Below, piece by piece: positions 49,412 through 58,575 of a stretch of 64,000 nt of DNA. The first letter of the stretch is position 1. Each line of letters starts with the position of its first letter. The DNA is taken from positions 62,001-126,000 of the forward strand of contig JAQDDS010000002.1 in assembly GCA_027665725.1 (NCBI GenBank), given 5' to 3'. A model generated the notes under the pieces. That model made no database searches. It saw only the letters and a program-made list of their open reading frames with translations, and was not told the origin of the DNA. The position numbers were made by a program, and so were the translations under genes. This DNA is from Streptococcaceae bacterium AF77-01CM03A. Lineage in GTDB: Bacteria > Bacillota > Bacilli > Lactobacillales > Streptococcaceae.

Positions 49412-49440
49412 TTGCATTTTATATCGAGGTGTGATATATT
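49412..49440 (+). promoter_or_regulatory. SigA promoter of the padR operon
   Basis: -35 TTGCAT (49412-49417), 17-base spacer, -10 TATATT (49435-49440), with an operator lying across the spacer. Confidence 0.75.
49420..49438 (+). promoter_or_regulatory. PadR operator 1
   Basis: Perfect palindrome TATATC-GAGGTGT-GATATA between the -35 and -10. The shared core CGAGGTG recurs 24 bases downstream. Binding by the adjacent PadR is inferred. Confidence 0.65.
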
Positions 49441-49443
49441 TTA

Positions 49444-49462
49444 TATAACGAGGTGCGATATA
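49444..49462 (+). promoter_or_regulatory. PadR operator 2
   Basis: TATAAC-GAGGTGC-GATATA, a second copy with one changed arm base, covering the likely transcription start. Confidence 0.6.
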
Positions 49463-49488
49463 TCAAACTAAATAGGAGGTCAGGTTAA

Positions 49489-49809
49489 ATGGAATTAACA
49501 GATAAGATTAGGCGGGTTTACCTTCCCATGACTGAAACGGGTTTTTATATTCTATTCTGTCTGCAAAAGGAGAACCATGGATATGGTATCACACAAAAGG
49601 TCAAAGAGATGACAGATTCGCAAGTTTCGATTAGTCCTGGAACTATGTATGGGACCTTGTCAAAGATGGAAAAGGATGGTTTGGTTTCTTTTGTCCGAGA
49701 AGAGGAAAAACGTAAAATCTATCAGATAACAGACTTGGGTCGAAAAGTTTTAGAGATTGAGTTGAAACGTATTGAGCGGCTCTATAGAAACAGTCGGGAG
49801 GAGCTTTGA
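49489..49809 (+). CDS. PadR-family transcription regulator
   Basis: 106 residues. Winged-helix core ETGFYILFCLQKENHGYGITQKVKEMT (typical PadR helix 1-2), then SPGTMYGTLSKMEKDGLVSFV and KIYQITDLGRKVLEIE; the dimerisation helix is short, as in PadR subfamily 2. SD AGGAGG. The two palindromic operators in its promoter indicate autorepression. It overlaps the first DUF2812 gene by one base (TGATG), so the regulator and the two membrane proteins form one unit. Confidence 0.92.
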   Translation: MELTDKIRRVYLPMTETGFYILFCLQKENHGYGITQKVKEMTDSQVSISPGTMYGTLSKMEKDGLVSFVREEEKRKIYQITDLGRKVLEIELKRIERLYRNSREEL

Positions 49810-50384
49810 TGGAAAAGAAAGTTGTTTATAGAATAGCTACCATTGCGGATTATGATAGAGAGGCTCTCTATCTCGGAGAAATGCATGCTCAGGGCTGGAA
49901 ACTTAAGGAAGTAAATTATTCTAACTTAGTAGTTGCGGTTAAGTATACTTTTGAAAAGTGCCAACCGGAGAAGGTGGTTTATCAGTTGGACTTTTATCCT
50001 ATGAAAAAGTCAGAGAGAGCTTCCTATTTACAACTATTTAAAGATTGTGGCTGGGAGCATATTACAGACTTTAATGGTTTTTCCTACTTTAGAAAGCTTT
50101 ATTCTGGAGTTGAGTCGGATGCCGAGTTTGAAATTTATAATGACGCGACCGGGAAGTTAGCAATGGTCAAGAAGATTTTAACAATGCGGATGCTTCCTAT
50201 TTTGCTTCTCTTTTCAGCGCTACTACCGGTTTTCTCAAAGTTACTCAGTGGAAGAGGCTATTTCAGTTGGGGAATGTTTTTGATTGTTATCATAGACTGT
50301 ACTTTATTGATAGTTTTCACGATTCAGATTTCTTATATTTTTTGGAGATTGTTTCAAAAGTGGAAAGAATTATCTGATAAATAA
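49809..50384 (+). CDS. DUF2812 membrane protein A
   Basis: 191 residues from the ATG at 49809, which overlaps the padR stop; SD GGAGGAG. The N-terminal about 105 residues form the soluble DUF2812 domain (YRIATIADYDREALYLGEMHAQGWKLKEV, then FEKCQPEKVVYQLDF and CGWEHITDFNGFSYFRKL). The C-terminus has two membrane segments (about 126-146 and 152-180) and a short tail. The function of DUF2812 is unknown; members typically sit beside PadR-like regulators, as here. Paralogous to the next gene. Confidence 0.8.
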   Translation: MEKKVVYRIATIADYDREALYLGEMHAQGWKLKEVNYSNLVVAVKYTFEKCQPEKVVYQLDFYPMKKSERASYLQLFKDCGWEHITDFNGFSYFRKLYSGVESDAEFEIYNDATGKLAMVKKILTMRMLPILLLFSALLPVFSKLLSGRGYFSWGMFLIVIIDCTLLIVFTIQISYIFWRLFQKWKELSDK

Positions 50385-50405
50385 AACCATTTTGGAGGTT
50401 AGACA

Positions 50406-50918
50406 ATGAATAGCAAAGTACAATTTCGAATGTTTACCATTTTTGATTTGGATAAGGTAGAAGATTATTTGCATGAGATGCATTTGAAAGGTTGGAAATT
50501 TAAATCGAATCGTTTTGGCTTTTTCTATTTTGAACAATGCCGACCAGATGATGTAATTTACCGTGTGTGGAATACTAGCTACCTTAGAAAAAATGAGGTA
50601 GATTTACAAAGTATTAAGGATAGAGGATGGGAATTTGTGGAAAATTGTTCTTATACTGTTTTTAGAAAAGCAACTTGTGATGTAGATTTAAATGATCAAT
50701 CTTTCGTGGACAATCGTCTTCGATGGGCTGATGTGAAATCTAGACTTCGTACATCTACAGTTTCTATCTCCGGCGGTCTAGTTATTTGTATGAGCTTGTT
50801 TCGCGAAAGTCTCTCTCAATCTTTCTTCCTTATTTTTGCCCTATATGCTCTCATGATTTCTTACCTAATCTATAGTTTTTATAGACTTAAAAAGAAATAT
50901 CTTGAGAATGTAAGATGA
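50406..50918 (+). CDS. DUF2812 membrane protein B
   Basis: 170 residues with the same layout as its neighbour: a DUF2812 domain (FRMFTIFDLDKVEDYLHEMHLKGWKFKS, FEQCRPDDVIYRVW, DRGWEFVENCSYTVFRKA), then two membrane segments (about 116-136 and 138-158) and a basic tail. The shared pattern of EMH-x-GWK, CxPxxVxYxxD/W and GWE marks a tandem duplication with strong divergence. SD TGGAGG. No function is known. Confidence 0.8.
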   Translation: MNSKVQFRMFTIFDLDKVEDYLHEMHLKGWKFKSNRFGFFYFEQCRPDDVIYRVWNTSYLRKNEVDLQSIKDRGWEFVENCSYTVFRKATCDVDLNDQSFVDNRLRWADVKSRLRTSTVSISGGLVICMSLFRESLSQSFFLIFALYALMISYLIYSFYRLKKKYLENVR

Positions 50919-50942
50919 TTTTCTAGGTCCTCAGACTGATTT

Positions 50943-50969
50943 TTAGCACTCTTGGCAAAAGAGTGCTAA
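50943..50969 (+). promoter_or_regulatory. CIRCE element 1 (perfect)
   Basis: TTAGCACTC-N9-GAGTGCTAA, exact consensus, upstream of the hrcA promoter. As RNA it can also fold into a hairpin followed by T6, so it may double as the terminator of the DUF2812 unit. Confidence 0.95.
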
Positions 50970-50986
50970 TTTTTTAAGTTTTTGTC

Positions 50987-51014
50987 TTGACATTCTTTTC
51001 TAAGGGTGTATAAT
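50987..51014 (+). promoter_or_regulatory. SigA promoter of the hrcA-grpE-dnaK operon
   Basis: -35 TTGACA (50987-50992), 16-base spacer, -10 TATAAT (51009-51014), flanked by two CIRCE elements. Confidence 0.9.
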
Positions 51015-51025
51015 AGAATCATAAG

Positions 51026-51052
51026 TTAGCACTTGGAGGTTACGAGTGCTAA
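51026..51052 (+). promoter_or_regulatory. CIRCE element 2 (one mismatch)
   Basis: TTAGCACTT-N9-GAGTGCTAA; it lies just downstream of the -10, in the start region of the transcript. Confidence 0.9.
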
Positions 51053-51079
51053 AAAGATCTATCAGAGAGGAGTGACGAG

Positions 51080-52114
51080 ATGGTTACGGAACGTCAGCAG
51101 AATATTTTAAATCTGATTATTGACATCTTTACCAAAACGCACGAACCTGTTGGATCCAAAGCCTTGCAAGAGTCTATCAACTCTAGTAGTGCTACCATTC
51201 GAAATGATATGGCAGCTCTAGAAAAGCAAGGTTTGCTTGAAAAGGCACATACTTCCAGTGGTCGGATGCCGAGTGTGGCTGGATTTCAATACTATGTCAA
51301 ACACTCCCTATCCTTTGACCGTTTAGCTGAAAATCAAGTTTATGAGATTGTAAAAGCCTTTGATCAGGAATTCTTCAAGCTTGAGGATATTCTTCAAGAG
51401 GCAACGAAAATTTTGTCAGACTTGAGTGGTTGTACGGTTGTAGCGCTGGATGTAGAACCAAGTATGCAGAAGCTAACAGCTTTTGATATTGTTGTCCTCG
51501 GGCAACATACAGCTCTTGCTGTTTTTACGCTTGATGAGTCTAGAACAGTTACCAGTCAGTTTTTGATTCCGAGAAATTTCTTGCAGGAGGATTTAAACCG
51601 CCTCAAGACCATGATTCAAGAACGTTTCCTGGATCAGACTGTTTTGGATATTCACTACAAGATTCGGACAGAGATTCCGCAGATTATTCAACGTTACTTT
51701 ACAACAACGGATAACGTTATGGATCTCGTCGAACATATCTTCAAAGAAATGTTCAATGAAAATATCGTGGTTTCTGGTAAAGTCAATCTTTTGAATTTCG
51801 CTAATTTAGCGGCCTATCAATTTTTTGATCAGCCACAAAAGGTAGCTTTGGAAATTCGAGAGAATCTGATTGGCGACCAGATGCAAAGTGTCCGAGTTGC
51901 GGATAGCCAAGAATCTTGTCTTGCTGACTTAGCAGTGATTAGCAGTAAGTTTCTGATTCCCTATCGTGGGTTTGGAATTCTTGCAATTATAGGTCCGGTC
52001 AATCTGGATTATCAACAATTGGTTAATCAACTTAATGTTGTCAATCGAGTTTTGACTATGAAGTTGACGGATTTTTACCGCTATCTCAGCAGTAATCACT
52101 ATGAAGTGAATTAA
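51080..52114 (+). CDS. hrcA: Heat-inducible transcription repressor HrcA
   Basis: 344-residue repressor of class I heat-shock genes; its folding depends on GroEL. N-terminal winged helix ([29 protein letters not shown] region, [28 protein letters not shown] as split motifs), then a GAF-like dimerisation part. It binds the two CIRCE elements around its own promoter. SD AGAGGAG. First gene of the operon. Confidence 0.96.
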   Translation: MVTERQQNILNLIIDIFTKTHEPVGSKALQESINSSSATIRNDMAALEKQGLLEKAHTSSGRMPSVAGFQYYVKHSLSFDRLAENQVYEIVKAFDQEFFKLEDILQEATKILSDLSGCTVVALDVEPSMQKLTAFDIVVLGQHTALAVFTLDESRTVTSQFLIPRNFLQEDLNRLKTMIQERFLDQTVLDIHYKIRTEIPQIIQRYFTTTDNVMDLVEHIFKEMFNENIVVSGKVNLLNFANLAAYQFFDQPQKVALEIRENLIGDQMQSVRVADSQESCLADLAVISSKFLIPYRGFGILAIIGPVNLDYQQLVNQLNVVNRVLTMKLTDFYRYLSSNHYEVN

Positions 52115-52140
52115 GATTGAAATCATTAAAGGAGGCGAAA

Positions 52141-52656
52141 ATGGCCCAAGATATAAAAAATGAAGAAGTAAAAGAAGAGGAAGTTGTTGAACCAGTAGAA
52201 GAAACAACTCCCGAGAAGTCGGAATTGGACTTGGCTAATGAACGTGCCGAGGAGTTTGAAAACAAATATCTTCGTGCCCACGCAGAAATGCAAAACATTC
52301 AGCGCCGTGCCAATGAAGAGCGTCAACTCTTGCAACGCTATCGTAGCCAAGATTTGGCAAAAGCAATCTTGCCATCACTGGATAACCTAGAACGTGCTCT
52401 TGCCGTTGAAGGGTTGACAGATGATGTCAAAAAAGGACTAGAAATGGTCCAAGAAAGTTTGATTCACGCTCTGAAAGAAGAAGGAATCGAGGAAATCGCA
52501 GCTGATGGAGAGTTTGACCATAACTACCATATGGCTATTCAAACAGTTCCAGCTGATGATGAGCATCCAGCAGACACCATCGCACAAGTCTTCCAAAAAG
52601 GCTACAAACTCCATGACCGCATCCTACGCCCAGCCATGGTGGTTGTATATAACTAG
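52141..52656 (+). CDS. grpE: Nucleotide exchange factor GrpE
   Basis: 171 residues from the ATG at 52141 (AAAGGAGG upstream; a TTG in the same frame 24 bases earlier is rejected). Acidic disordered N-terminus, long coiled coil with [18 protein letters not shown] (about 48-65), and a C-terminal beta domain ending PAMVVVYN. It releases ADP from DnaK. A structured 261-base gap separates it from dnaK. Confidence 0.95.
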   Translation: MAQDIKNEEVKEEEVVEPVEETTPEKSELDLANERAEEFENKYLRAHAEMQNIQRRANEERQLLQRYRSQDLAKAILPSLDNLERALAVEGLTDDVKKGLEMVQESLIHALKEEGIEEIAADGEFDHNYHMAIQTVPADDEHPADTIAQVFQKGYKLHDRILRPAMVVVYN

Positions 52657-52712
52657 GCTAGGAACTTAAAAACCTTGTCCGAAACGACACTAAACTATGA
52701 AAGAAAGATAAA

Positions 52713-52754
52713 CAATGGTTCAGCTTCACCAATAGTGAGCGAAGCGAACCATTG
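52713..52754. repeat. Intergenic hairpin upstream of dnaK
   Basis: CAATGGTTC (52713-52721) pairs with GAACCATTG (52746-52754), nine perfect pairs, with a nested GCTTC/GAAGC stem. It lies immediately before the larger element at 52757 and may belong to the same insertion. Confidence 0.6.
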
Positions 52755-52756
52755 GC

Positions 52757-52870
52757 GATACTCTTCGCCGTGGCGCTATTTGCGCAAACTTTGAGACCTT
52801 AGGCTCAAAGTTTAGTCAAAGAGATTAACGAAGTTAAGCTCTGACGGCGCCGCCACCTAAGAAGAGTATC
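52757..52870. repeat. Cloverleaf-like intergenic element between grpE and dnaK
   Basis: The outer ten-base arms GATACTCTTC (52757-52766) and GAAGAGTATC (52861-52870) are perfect complements, followed inward by GTGGCG/CGCCAC. Inside are a perfect ten-pair hairpin (AAACTTTGAG/CTCAAAGTTT, 52786-52813) and a second one (AGAG-TTAAC/GTTAA-CTCT, 52820-52842). The ends recall pneumococcal BOX elements (ATACTCTTCG), but the interior does not match what I know of BOX. GC is higher than in the flanks. No ORF. Confidence 0.6.
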
Positions 52871-52905
52871 AAAAAGAAAAATAGAAAATAGAATATAAAA
52901 TTTAA

Positions 52906-54741
<1,836 letters not shown>

Positions 54742-54760
54742 GATGCAAAGCCCGTTAAAA

Positions 54761-54884
54761 CCTCACAGTGAAAATAGGAAATCTGACGCAGAAACTTTAG
54801 TTTCTAGGAAGATTTACACCTAAAGGTAGCCATATCTGTAATTCGCTAAAGCGAAAACAGCTACGTCTCTTTTTCACCAAGAGG
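54761..54884. repeat. Structured intergenic repeat (copy A) after dnaK
   Basis: Outer stem CCTC-GTGAAAA (54761-54774) with TTTTCAC-GAGG (54871-54884). Inside, AAATCT/AGATTT (54779-54815) encloses AGAAACT/AGTTTCT, and GTAGC/GCTAC (54826-54864) encloses CTGT/ACAG and TTCGCT/AGCGAA. Its left part (AAAATAGGAAATCTG, 54771-54785) recurs exactly in the opposite orientation at 55825-55839 before dnaJ. I cannot match it to BOX, RUP or SPRITE from memory. Confidence 0.65.
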
Positions 54885-54928
54885 TTAGGGCGTGCTCGAT
54901 TTAGCCGAAACTCAATTCAGCCTTACTA

Positions 54929-54965
54929 GTTCAAAAATAAAGTATAATCGACTTTGTTTTTGAAC
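54929..54965. repeat. Long AT-rich hairpin between dnaK and the DJ-1-like gene
   Basis: GTTCAAAAA-T-AAAGT pairs with ACTTT-G-TTTTTGAAC (14 pairs, one mismatch) around ATAATCG. Confidence 0.6.
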
Positions 54966-54987
54966 GTCGTAATGATAAGAAGAAATC

Positions 54988-55015
54988 CAGAGGTTGCAAC
55001 CAAGCCTCTGTTTTT
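54988..55015 (+). terminator. Candidate terminator before the DJ-1-like gene
   Basis: CAGAGG pairs with CCTCTG around an 11-base loop, followed by T5. It would end the hrcA-grpE-dnaK transcript. Confidence 0.6.
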
Positions 55016-55038
55016 CGGTAAAATAGAGGATGTTGCGT

Positions 55039-55671
55039 ATGAAAAAAGTACTTTGCTTGATTTATCCTAATTTTTCTCTTTATGAGATAACTGCTTTAAC
55101 GAGTACTTTAGCTCTGTCTTTTGACATCACGATTGATTATGCCGCTTCAGATCATTCGATGGTGGTCTCTGAGGATGGCTTGCCCTGTCAACCAACTAAA
55201 ACACTAGATCAAATCCGTATAGAAGAGTATTCTTGTGTAATTTTGCCAGGGATGGTCAATATAGGGCCTGCTATACAGGATGAGAAATTGATTTCGTTTT
55301 TGAGGGACCTTGGTGAGCGAGATATCTTAATATCAGCCATTTCTTCAGCGCCTCTTTTATTGGCGAAAGCAGGTCTATTGAACGATACGAAATTTACAGG
55401 TGGAATTTGGCAAAACTTCTTTGACTATTTTAAATTTCTTCCACGTGAAAATTTCCAACCGAAAGTTCTTGTGCAAGATAAACAAATCATTACGGCTATC
55501 GGTTTTGCACATCAAGAGTTTGCAAGCAAAGTGATTCTAAGTTTAGGATTGGCAGAGAATACGGATAACTATTTTAAAGAAAAGAACGAGTATGCAACAG
55601 AGAATTTGATATTTACTCTATCAGACCGAGAGTTTGATCAAGTGAAGCAGAGTATAGAAAACACCCTCTAA
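55039..55671 (+). CDS. DJ-1/PfpI-family protein lacking the catalytic cysteine
   Basis: 210 residues from the ATG at 55039 (GAGG nine bases upstream; the ATG at 55030 touches the SD). DJ-1/PfpI fold: VLCLIYPNFSLYEITALTSTL, the SEDGLPCQPTKTL strand, CVILPGMVNI, and the nucleophile elbow ILISAISSAPLLLAKAGLL. The elbow carries Ser-Ser where family enzymes have Cys, so protease, glyoxalase or deglycase activity is doubtful. A TAAAAT box at 55019 may give its own promoter. Its place between dnaK and dnaJ suggests a stress link, but that is inference. Confidence 0.82.
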   Translation: MKKVLCLIYPNFSLYEITALTSTLALSFDITIDYAASDHSMVVSEDGLPCQPTKTLDQIRIEEYSCVILPGMVNIGPAIQDEKLISFLRDLGERDILISAISSAPLLLAKAGLLNDTKFTGGIWQNFFDYFKFLPRENFQPKVLVQDKQIITAIGFAHQEFASKVILSLGLAENTDNYFKEKNEYATENLIFTLSDREFDQVKQSIENTL

Positions 55672-55784
55672 AGATGTACATGAAAATTATAGAAAGGAAC
55701 AAAGAGCGTTCGGGGAATTGAACTCGAGTTCTGAAGTTTCTTACTCAATATGAAAGAAAGGAACTGAACCCGACCTAAATTCTC

Positions 55785-55842
55785 GGAAAAAAGATAAATC
55801 TGTCTAGGAGCATCGCTCTGGCGCCAGATTTCCTATTTTTCA
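55785..55842. repeat. Structured intergenic repeat (copy B, inverted) before dnaJ
   Basis: Minus-strand reading gives AAAATAGGAAATCTG-GCGC, a central GAGC/GCTC hairpin, then CTAGACAGATTT, the same order as copy A (AAATCTG-ACGC, hairpin, CTAGGAAGATTT). AAATC (55796-55800)/GATTT (55827-55831) and the outer GAAAAA/TTTTTC pair as in copy A. The inner hairpin differs in sequence while keeping its pairing. Confidence 0.65.
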
Positions 55843-55870
55843 GTCGAATTTTACGGTCTTGGTATCTTAA

Positions 55871-57007
55871 ATGAACAATACTGAATTTTATGACCGTTTG
55901 GGCGTTTCAAAGAATGCATCTCAGGATGAAATCAAGAAAGCCTATCGGAAATTATCTAAAAAATATCACCCAGATATCAACAAGGAGCCTGGTGCTGAGG
56001 AAAAGTACAAGGAAGTTCAAGAAGCTTATGAGACCTTAAGTGATGAACAAAAACGTGCTGCTTACGACCAATATGGTGCTGCTGGAGCCAATGGTGGCTT
56101 TGGTGGTGCAGGCGGTTTCGGTGGTTTCGACGGTGCAGGTGGTTTTGGCGGCTTCGAAGATATTTTCTCAAGTTTTTTCGGCGGAGGCGGTTCTTCTCGC
56201 AATCCAAACGCACCTCGTCAAGGTGATGATCTCCAGTATCGCGTCAATTTGACTTTTGAAGAAGCTATCTTTGGTACTGAAAAAGAAGTCAAATACAATC
56301 GTGAAGCAAGCTGTCGTACTTGTAATGGATCAGGTGCTAAGCCTGGAACAAGTCCAGTTACTTGTGGACGCTGTCACGGTTCTGGTGTTATCAACGTCGA
56401 TACTCAAACACCGCTTGGTATGATGCGTCGCCAAGTAACCTGTGATGTCTGTCATGGTCGCGGGAAAGAAATCAAAGATCCATGTACAACTTGTCATGGA
56501 ACAGGTCATGAAAAACAAGCCCACAGTGTCCATGTGAAAATTCCAGCTGGTGTCGAAACAGGACAACAAATCCGTTTAGCGGGTCAAGGGGAAGCTGGAT
56601 TTAACGGCGGACCATACGGTGACTTGTATGTTGTGGTTAATGTTGAGCCGAGCGATAAATTCGAACGTGAAGGAACAACTATTTTCTACAAGTTAAACCT
56701 CAATATCGTTCAAGCAACTCTTGGTGATACTGTCGATATCCCAACTGTTCACGGTGATGTTGAATTGGTGATTCCAGAGGGAACTCAAACCGGTAAACGA
56801 TTCCGCCTACGTGGTAAGGGAGCTCCGAGCCTACGTGGTGGTGCTGTTGGTGACCAATACGTGACTGTTAATGTCGTGACTCCAACAGGCTTGAACGAAC
56901 GCCAAAAAGCAGCCTTGAAAGAATTCGCAGCTGCAGGTGATTTGAAAGTCAATCCAAAGAAAAAAGGCTTCTTTGACCATATAAAAGATGCCTTTGAGGG
57001 TGAATAA
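55871..57007 (+). CDS. dnaJ: Chaperone DnaJ (Hsp40)
   Basis: 378-residue type I DnaJ: J domain with the HPD tripeptide ([12 protein letters not shown], about 35), a Gly/Phe linker ([14 protein letters not shown]...), four zinc repeats CxxCxGxG ([32 protein letters not shown]) and C-terminal substrate domains. It stimulates DnaK ATPase and hands over substrates. No SD is apparent before the ATG, and a folded repeat lies just upstream, so its translation or promoter is unclear. A terminator follows. Confidence 0.97.
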   Translation: MNNTEFYDRLGVSKNASQDEIKKAYRKLSKKYHPDINKEPGAEEKYKEVQEAYETLSDEQKRAAYDQYGAAGANGGFGGAGGFGGFDGAGGFGGFEDIFSSFFGGGGSSRNPNAPRQGDDLQYRVNLTFEEAIFGTEKEVKYNREASCRTCNGSGAKPGTSPVTCGRCHGSGVINVDTQTPLGMMRRQVTCDVCHGRGKEIKDPCTTCHGTGHEKQAHSVHVKIPAGVETGQQIRLAGQGEAGFNGGPYGDLYVVVNVEPSDKFEREGTTIFYKLNLNIVQATLGDTVDIPTVHGDVELVIPEGTQTGKRFRLRGKGAPSLRGGAVGDQYVTVNVVTPTGLNERQKAALKEFAAAGDLKVNPKKKGFFDHIKDAFEGE

Positions 57008-57008
57008 A

Positions 57009-57036
57009 ACAAAAGAGCCATAAGGCTCTTTTTGTT
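57009..57036. terminator. Terminator after dnaJ
   Basis: AAAAGAGCC pairs with GGCTCTTTT, loop ATAA, T-tail. Confidence 0.85.
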
Positions 57037-57075
57037 TGTAGTCAGTAACGGAGAAAAGATTCTCTGACTGATCTG

Positions 57076-57717
57076 CTATTGATATTTTTGAATGAGCAAG
57101 CCGGCTTTATCCATTTCCTGGATGAGTTGCTTGAGTTCCGCTTCTTTACCGGGTTTCACAGTTACGGTATCAATGTGCTTAATCGCTGAATTATCCTGGA
57201 TATCCACCAAGGTCAACGCTTTTTCATAGAATGCGATTCCCTTTTTCATGCTTTCCGGATCATTCAAAGTTAGAATTGTGTAAGAAGAATGTGATTTCTT
57301 TCCGTTTTCTCGGAAATGCTTCTCGCCTTCCTCCTCTAAAAATTGTATTAAACCATGATTGAACAAGTTATCCCCTACTTTATAGTAAGAAATATCTCCT
57401 GTCTGTAGGACATAGACTTTGAGTCGGTTTTTAGTGAGGTTAGGACTTTCTTTAAGGACAGGGTGGCTATTGATAACCTCATCTGAGAAAGTCACATAAA
57501 AATCCAAGCCTCCCCCCTCGTATTGATAGTGTCCATTTGATTCAACTTTCTCAGGAGGCAGGTCAAGGGAGATAAAGATTTGTTTTAAGGTTTTATTTCC
57601 TTCTCGAATGTCACTTGATGAGGCCTTGAAAAAATTGGCCACAAGTAGAAATGCTAGGGTTACAAAAAGACAGAAACAACCAGAAATAATCAAGATGACT
57701 TTTAAAAACTGTTTCAT
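57076..57717 (-). CDS. Membrane-anchored protein of unknown function
   Basis: 213 residues. A single N-terminal hydrophobic segment (about 5-29, VILIISGCFCLFVTLAFLLVANFF) anchors a mostly charged outer domain, with YQYEGGGLDFYVTFSDEVI and a helical end (GKEAELKQLIQEMDKAGLLIQ). A Cys at residue 14 lies inside the segment, but without a typical lipobox, so I do not call it a lipoprotein. SD GGGAGGG. Not recognised as a known family. It converges with dnaJ. Confidence 0.75.
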   Translation of the reverse strand: MKQFLKVILIISGCFCLFVTLAFLLVANFFKASSSDIREGNKTLKQIFISLDLPPEKVESNGHYQYEGGGLDFYVTFSDEVINSHPVLKESPNLTKNRLKVYVLQTGDISYYKVGDNLFNHGLIQFLEEEGEKHFRENGKKSHSSYTILTLNDPESMKKGIAFYEKALTLVDIQDNSAIKHIDTVTVKPGKEAELKQLIQEMDKAGLLIQKYQ

Positions 57718-57800
57718 GTTTAGTCCCTCCCTTTTCTGTTAGGAGCTGGTAATCCAAGATGGATTTAAGGGGATATAAGGAAAGTTGGATGCTTTCTTTT

Positions 57801-58088
57801 TTAGTTTTCTTCAGTTTCTCGTAGTTCTTTTATCACAGCAAGTCTTGCTTGGAGGTCTTTCTCTAAGACTTTAAATTTGTAAGTGAGGTCTTCTTGATAC
57901 TCTTTGATGACTTCTTTTTGTTGATTGATAATTTGTAAGCTATTTTGGATAACATCTAAATCGCCTTTGATTGCTTCAACGCGATCAGTTGTATCTAAAA
58001 CTTCTTCGGTGATAACTTCGCGATTTTTAACGAGGAGGTAAGATCCGACTGCTGATCCAGCAAAAAGTAGTAAATTTGATAGTTTCAT
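57801..58088 (-). CDS. Short membrane-anchored coiled-coil protein (YtxH-like)
   Basis: 95 residues: an N-terminal membrane segment (LSNLLLFAGSAVGSYLLV, 3-20) and a heptad-rich helix to the end. The layout is like YtxH-type stress proteins, but the sequence is too plain for a firm family. SD AAGGAG overlaps the stop of the HIT gene, so the two are coupled. Confidence 0.75.
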   Translation of the reverse strand: MKLSNLLLFAGSAVGSYLLVKNREVITEEVLDTTDRVEAIKGDLDVIQNSLQIINQQKEVIKEYQEDLTYKFKVLEKDLQARLAVIKELRETEEN

Positions 58089-58097
58089 AGGAACTCC

Positions 58098-58508
58098 TTA
58101 AGCGTTTTTGATCGTTTCAGCGACTTGGGCAAGTTTGTCAAAGTCAGGTTCATGGGCAACAAAGTCAATTTTTAGGTCATCCTCGGCACCATAACGAGGA
58201 ACGAGGTGGACATGGGTATGAAAAACGGTTTGTCCAGCTACCTCTTCGCAATTGGCGATGATATTCATGCCTTCAGCCTGGGTAGCTTTCATAACCTTTT
58301 GAGCAATAACCGGAATCTTTGCGAAGAGTTGGCTAGCGCTCGCAGCATCCATTTCCAAAAGGTTGCGATGGTGTTCTTTGGGAACAACCAAGGTATGACC
58401 AGGTGTTACTTGAGAAATATCAAGAAAGGCAAGGACTTGCTCATCCTCATAAACCTTGGCTGCAGGGATTTCTCCTGCGATAATCTTACAAAAAATACAA
58501 TCTGACAT
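58098..58508 (-). CDS. HIT-family nucleotide hydrolase (HinT-like)
   Basis: 136 residues from the ATG at 58508 (AGAGGTGG upstream; a GTG nine bases earlier lies in the SD). It starts MSDCIFCKIIAGEIPA with the zinc-type CxxC, contains VTPGHTLVVPKEH, and has the histidine triad HTHVHLVPR (about 94-102). HinT-like enzymes cleave nucleoside phosphoramidates such as aminoacyl-AMP. Divergent from ecsA. Confidence 0.93.
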   Translation of the reverse strand: MSDCIFCKIIAGEIPAAKVYEDEQVLAFLDISQVTPGHTLVVPKEHHRNLLEMDAASASQLFAKIPVIAQKVMKATQAEGMNIIANCEEVAGQTVFHTHVHLVPRYGAEDDLKIDFVAHEPDFDKLAQVAETIKNA

Positions 58509-58535
58509 AAAAACCACCTCTAGTGTATTGAATTT

Positions 58536-58561
58536 TGATATAATATAGCTACATTATACCA
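58536..58561. promoter_or_regulatory. Overlapping face-to-face promoters of the HIT gene and ecsAB
   Basis: Plus strand TGATATAAT (hexamer 58539-58544) for ecsA; minus strand TGGTATAAT (hexamer 58553-58558) for the HIT gene. Both are extended -10 elements with no clear -35, and each predicted start lies in or beside the other element. Confidence 0.6.
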
Positions 58562-58575
58562 GATTCGGAGAAAAT

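Noticed and set aside
52757..52870. tRNA or riboswitch in the grpE-dnaK gap
   Set aside because: The cloverleaf look lacks an acceptor CCA end, a TTCGA arm or any anticodon-loop pattern, and I recognise no riboswitch core; kept as a structured repeat.
57076..57717. Lipoprotein call for the membrane-anchored protein
   Set aside because: The Cys at residue 14 is in mid-segment (ISGCFC) with a long hydrophobic stretch after it, unlike a lipobox at the end of a signal peptide.
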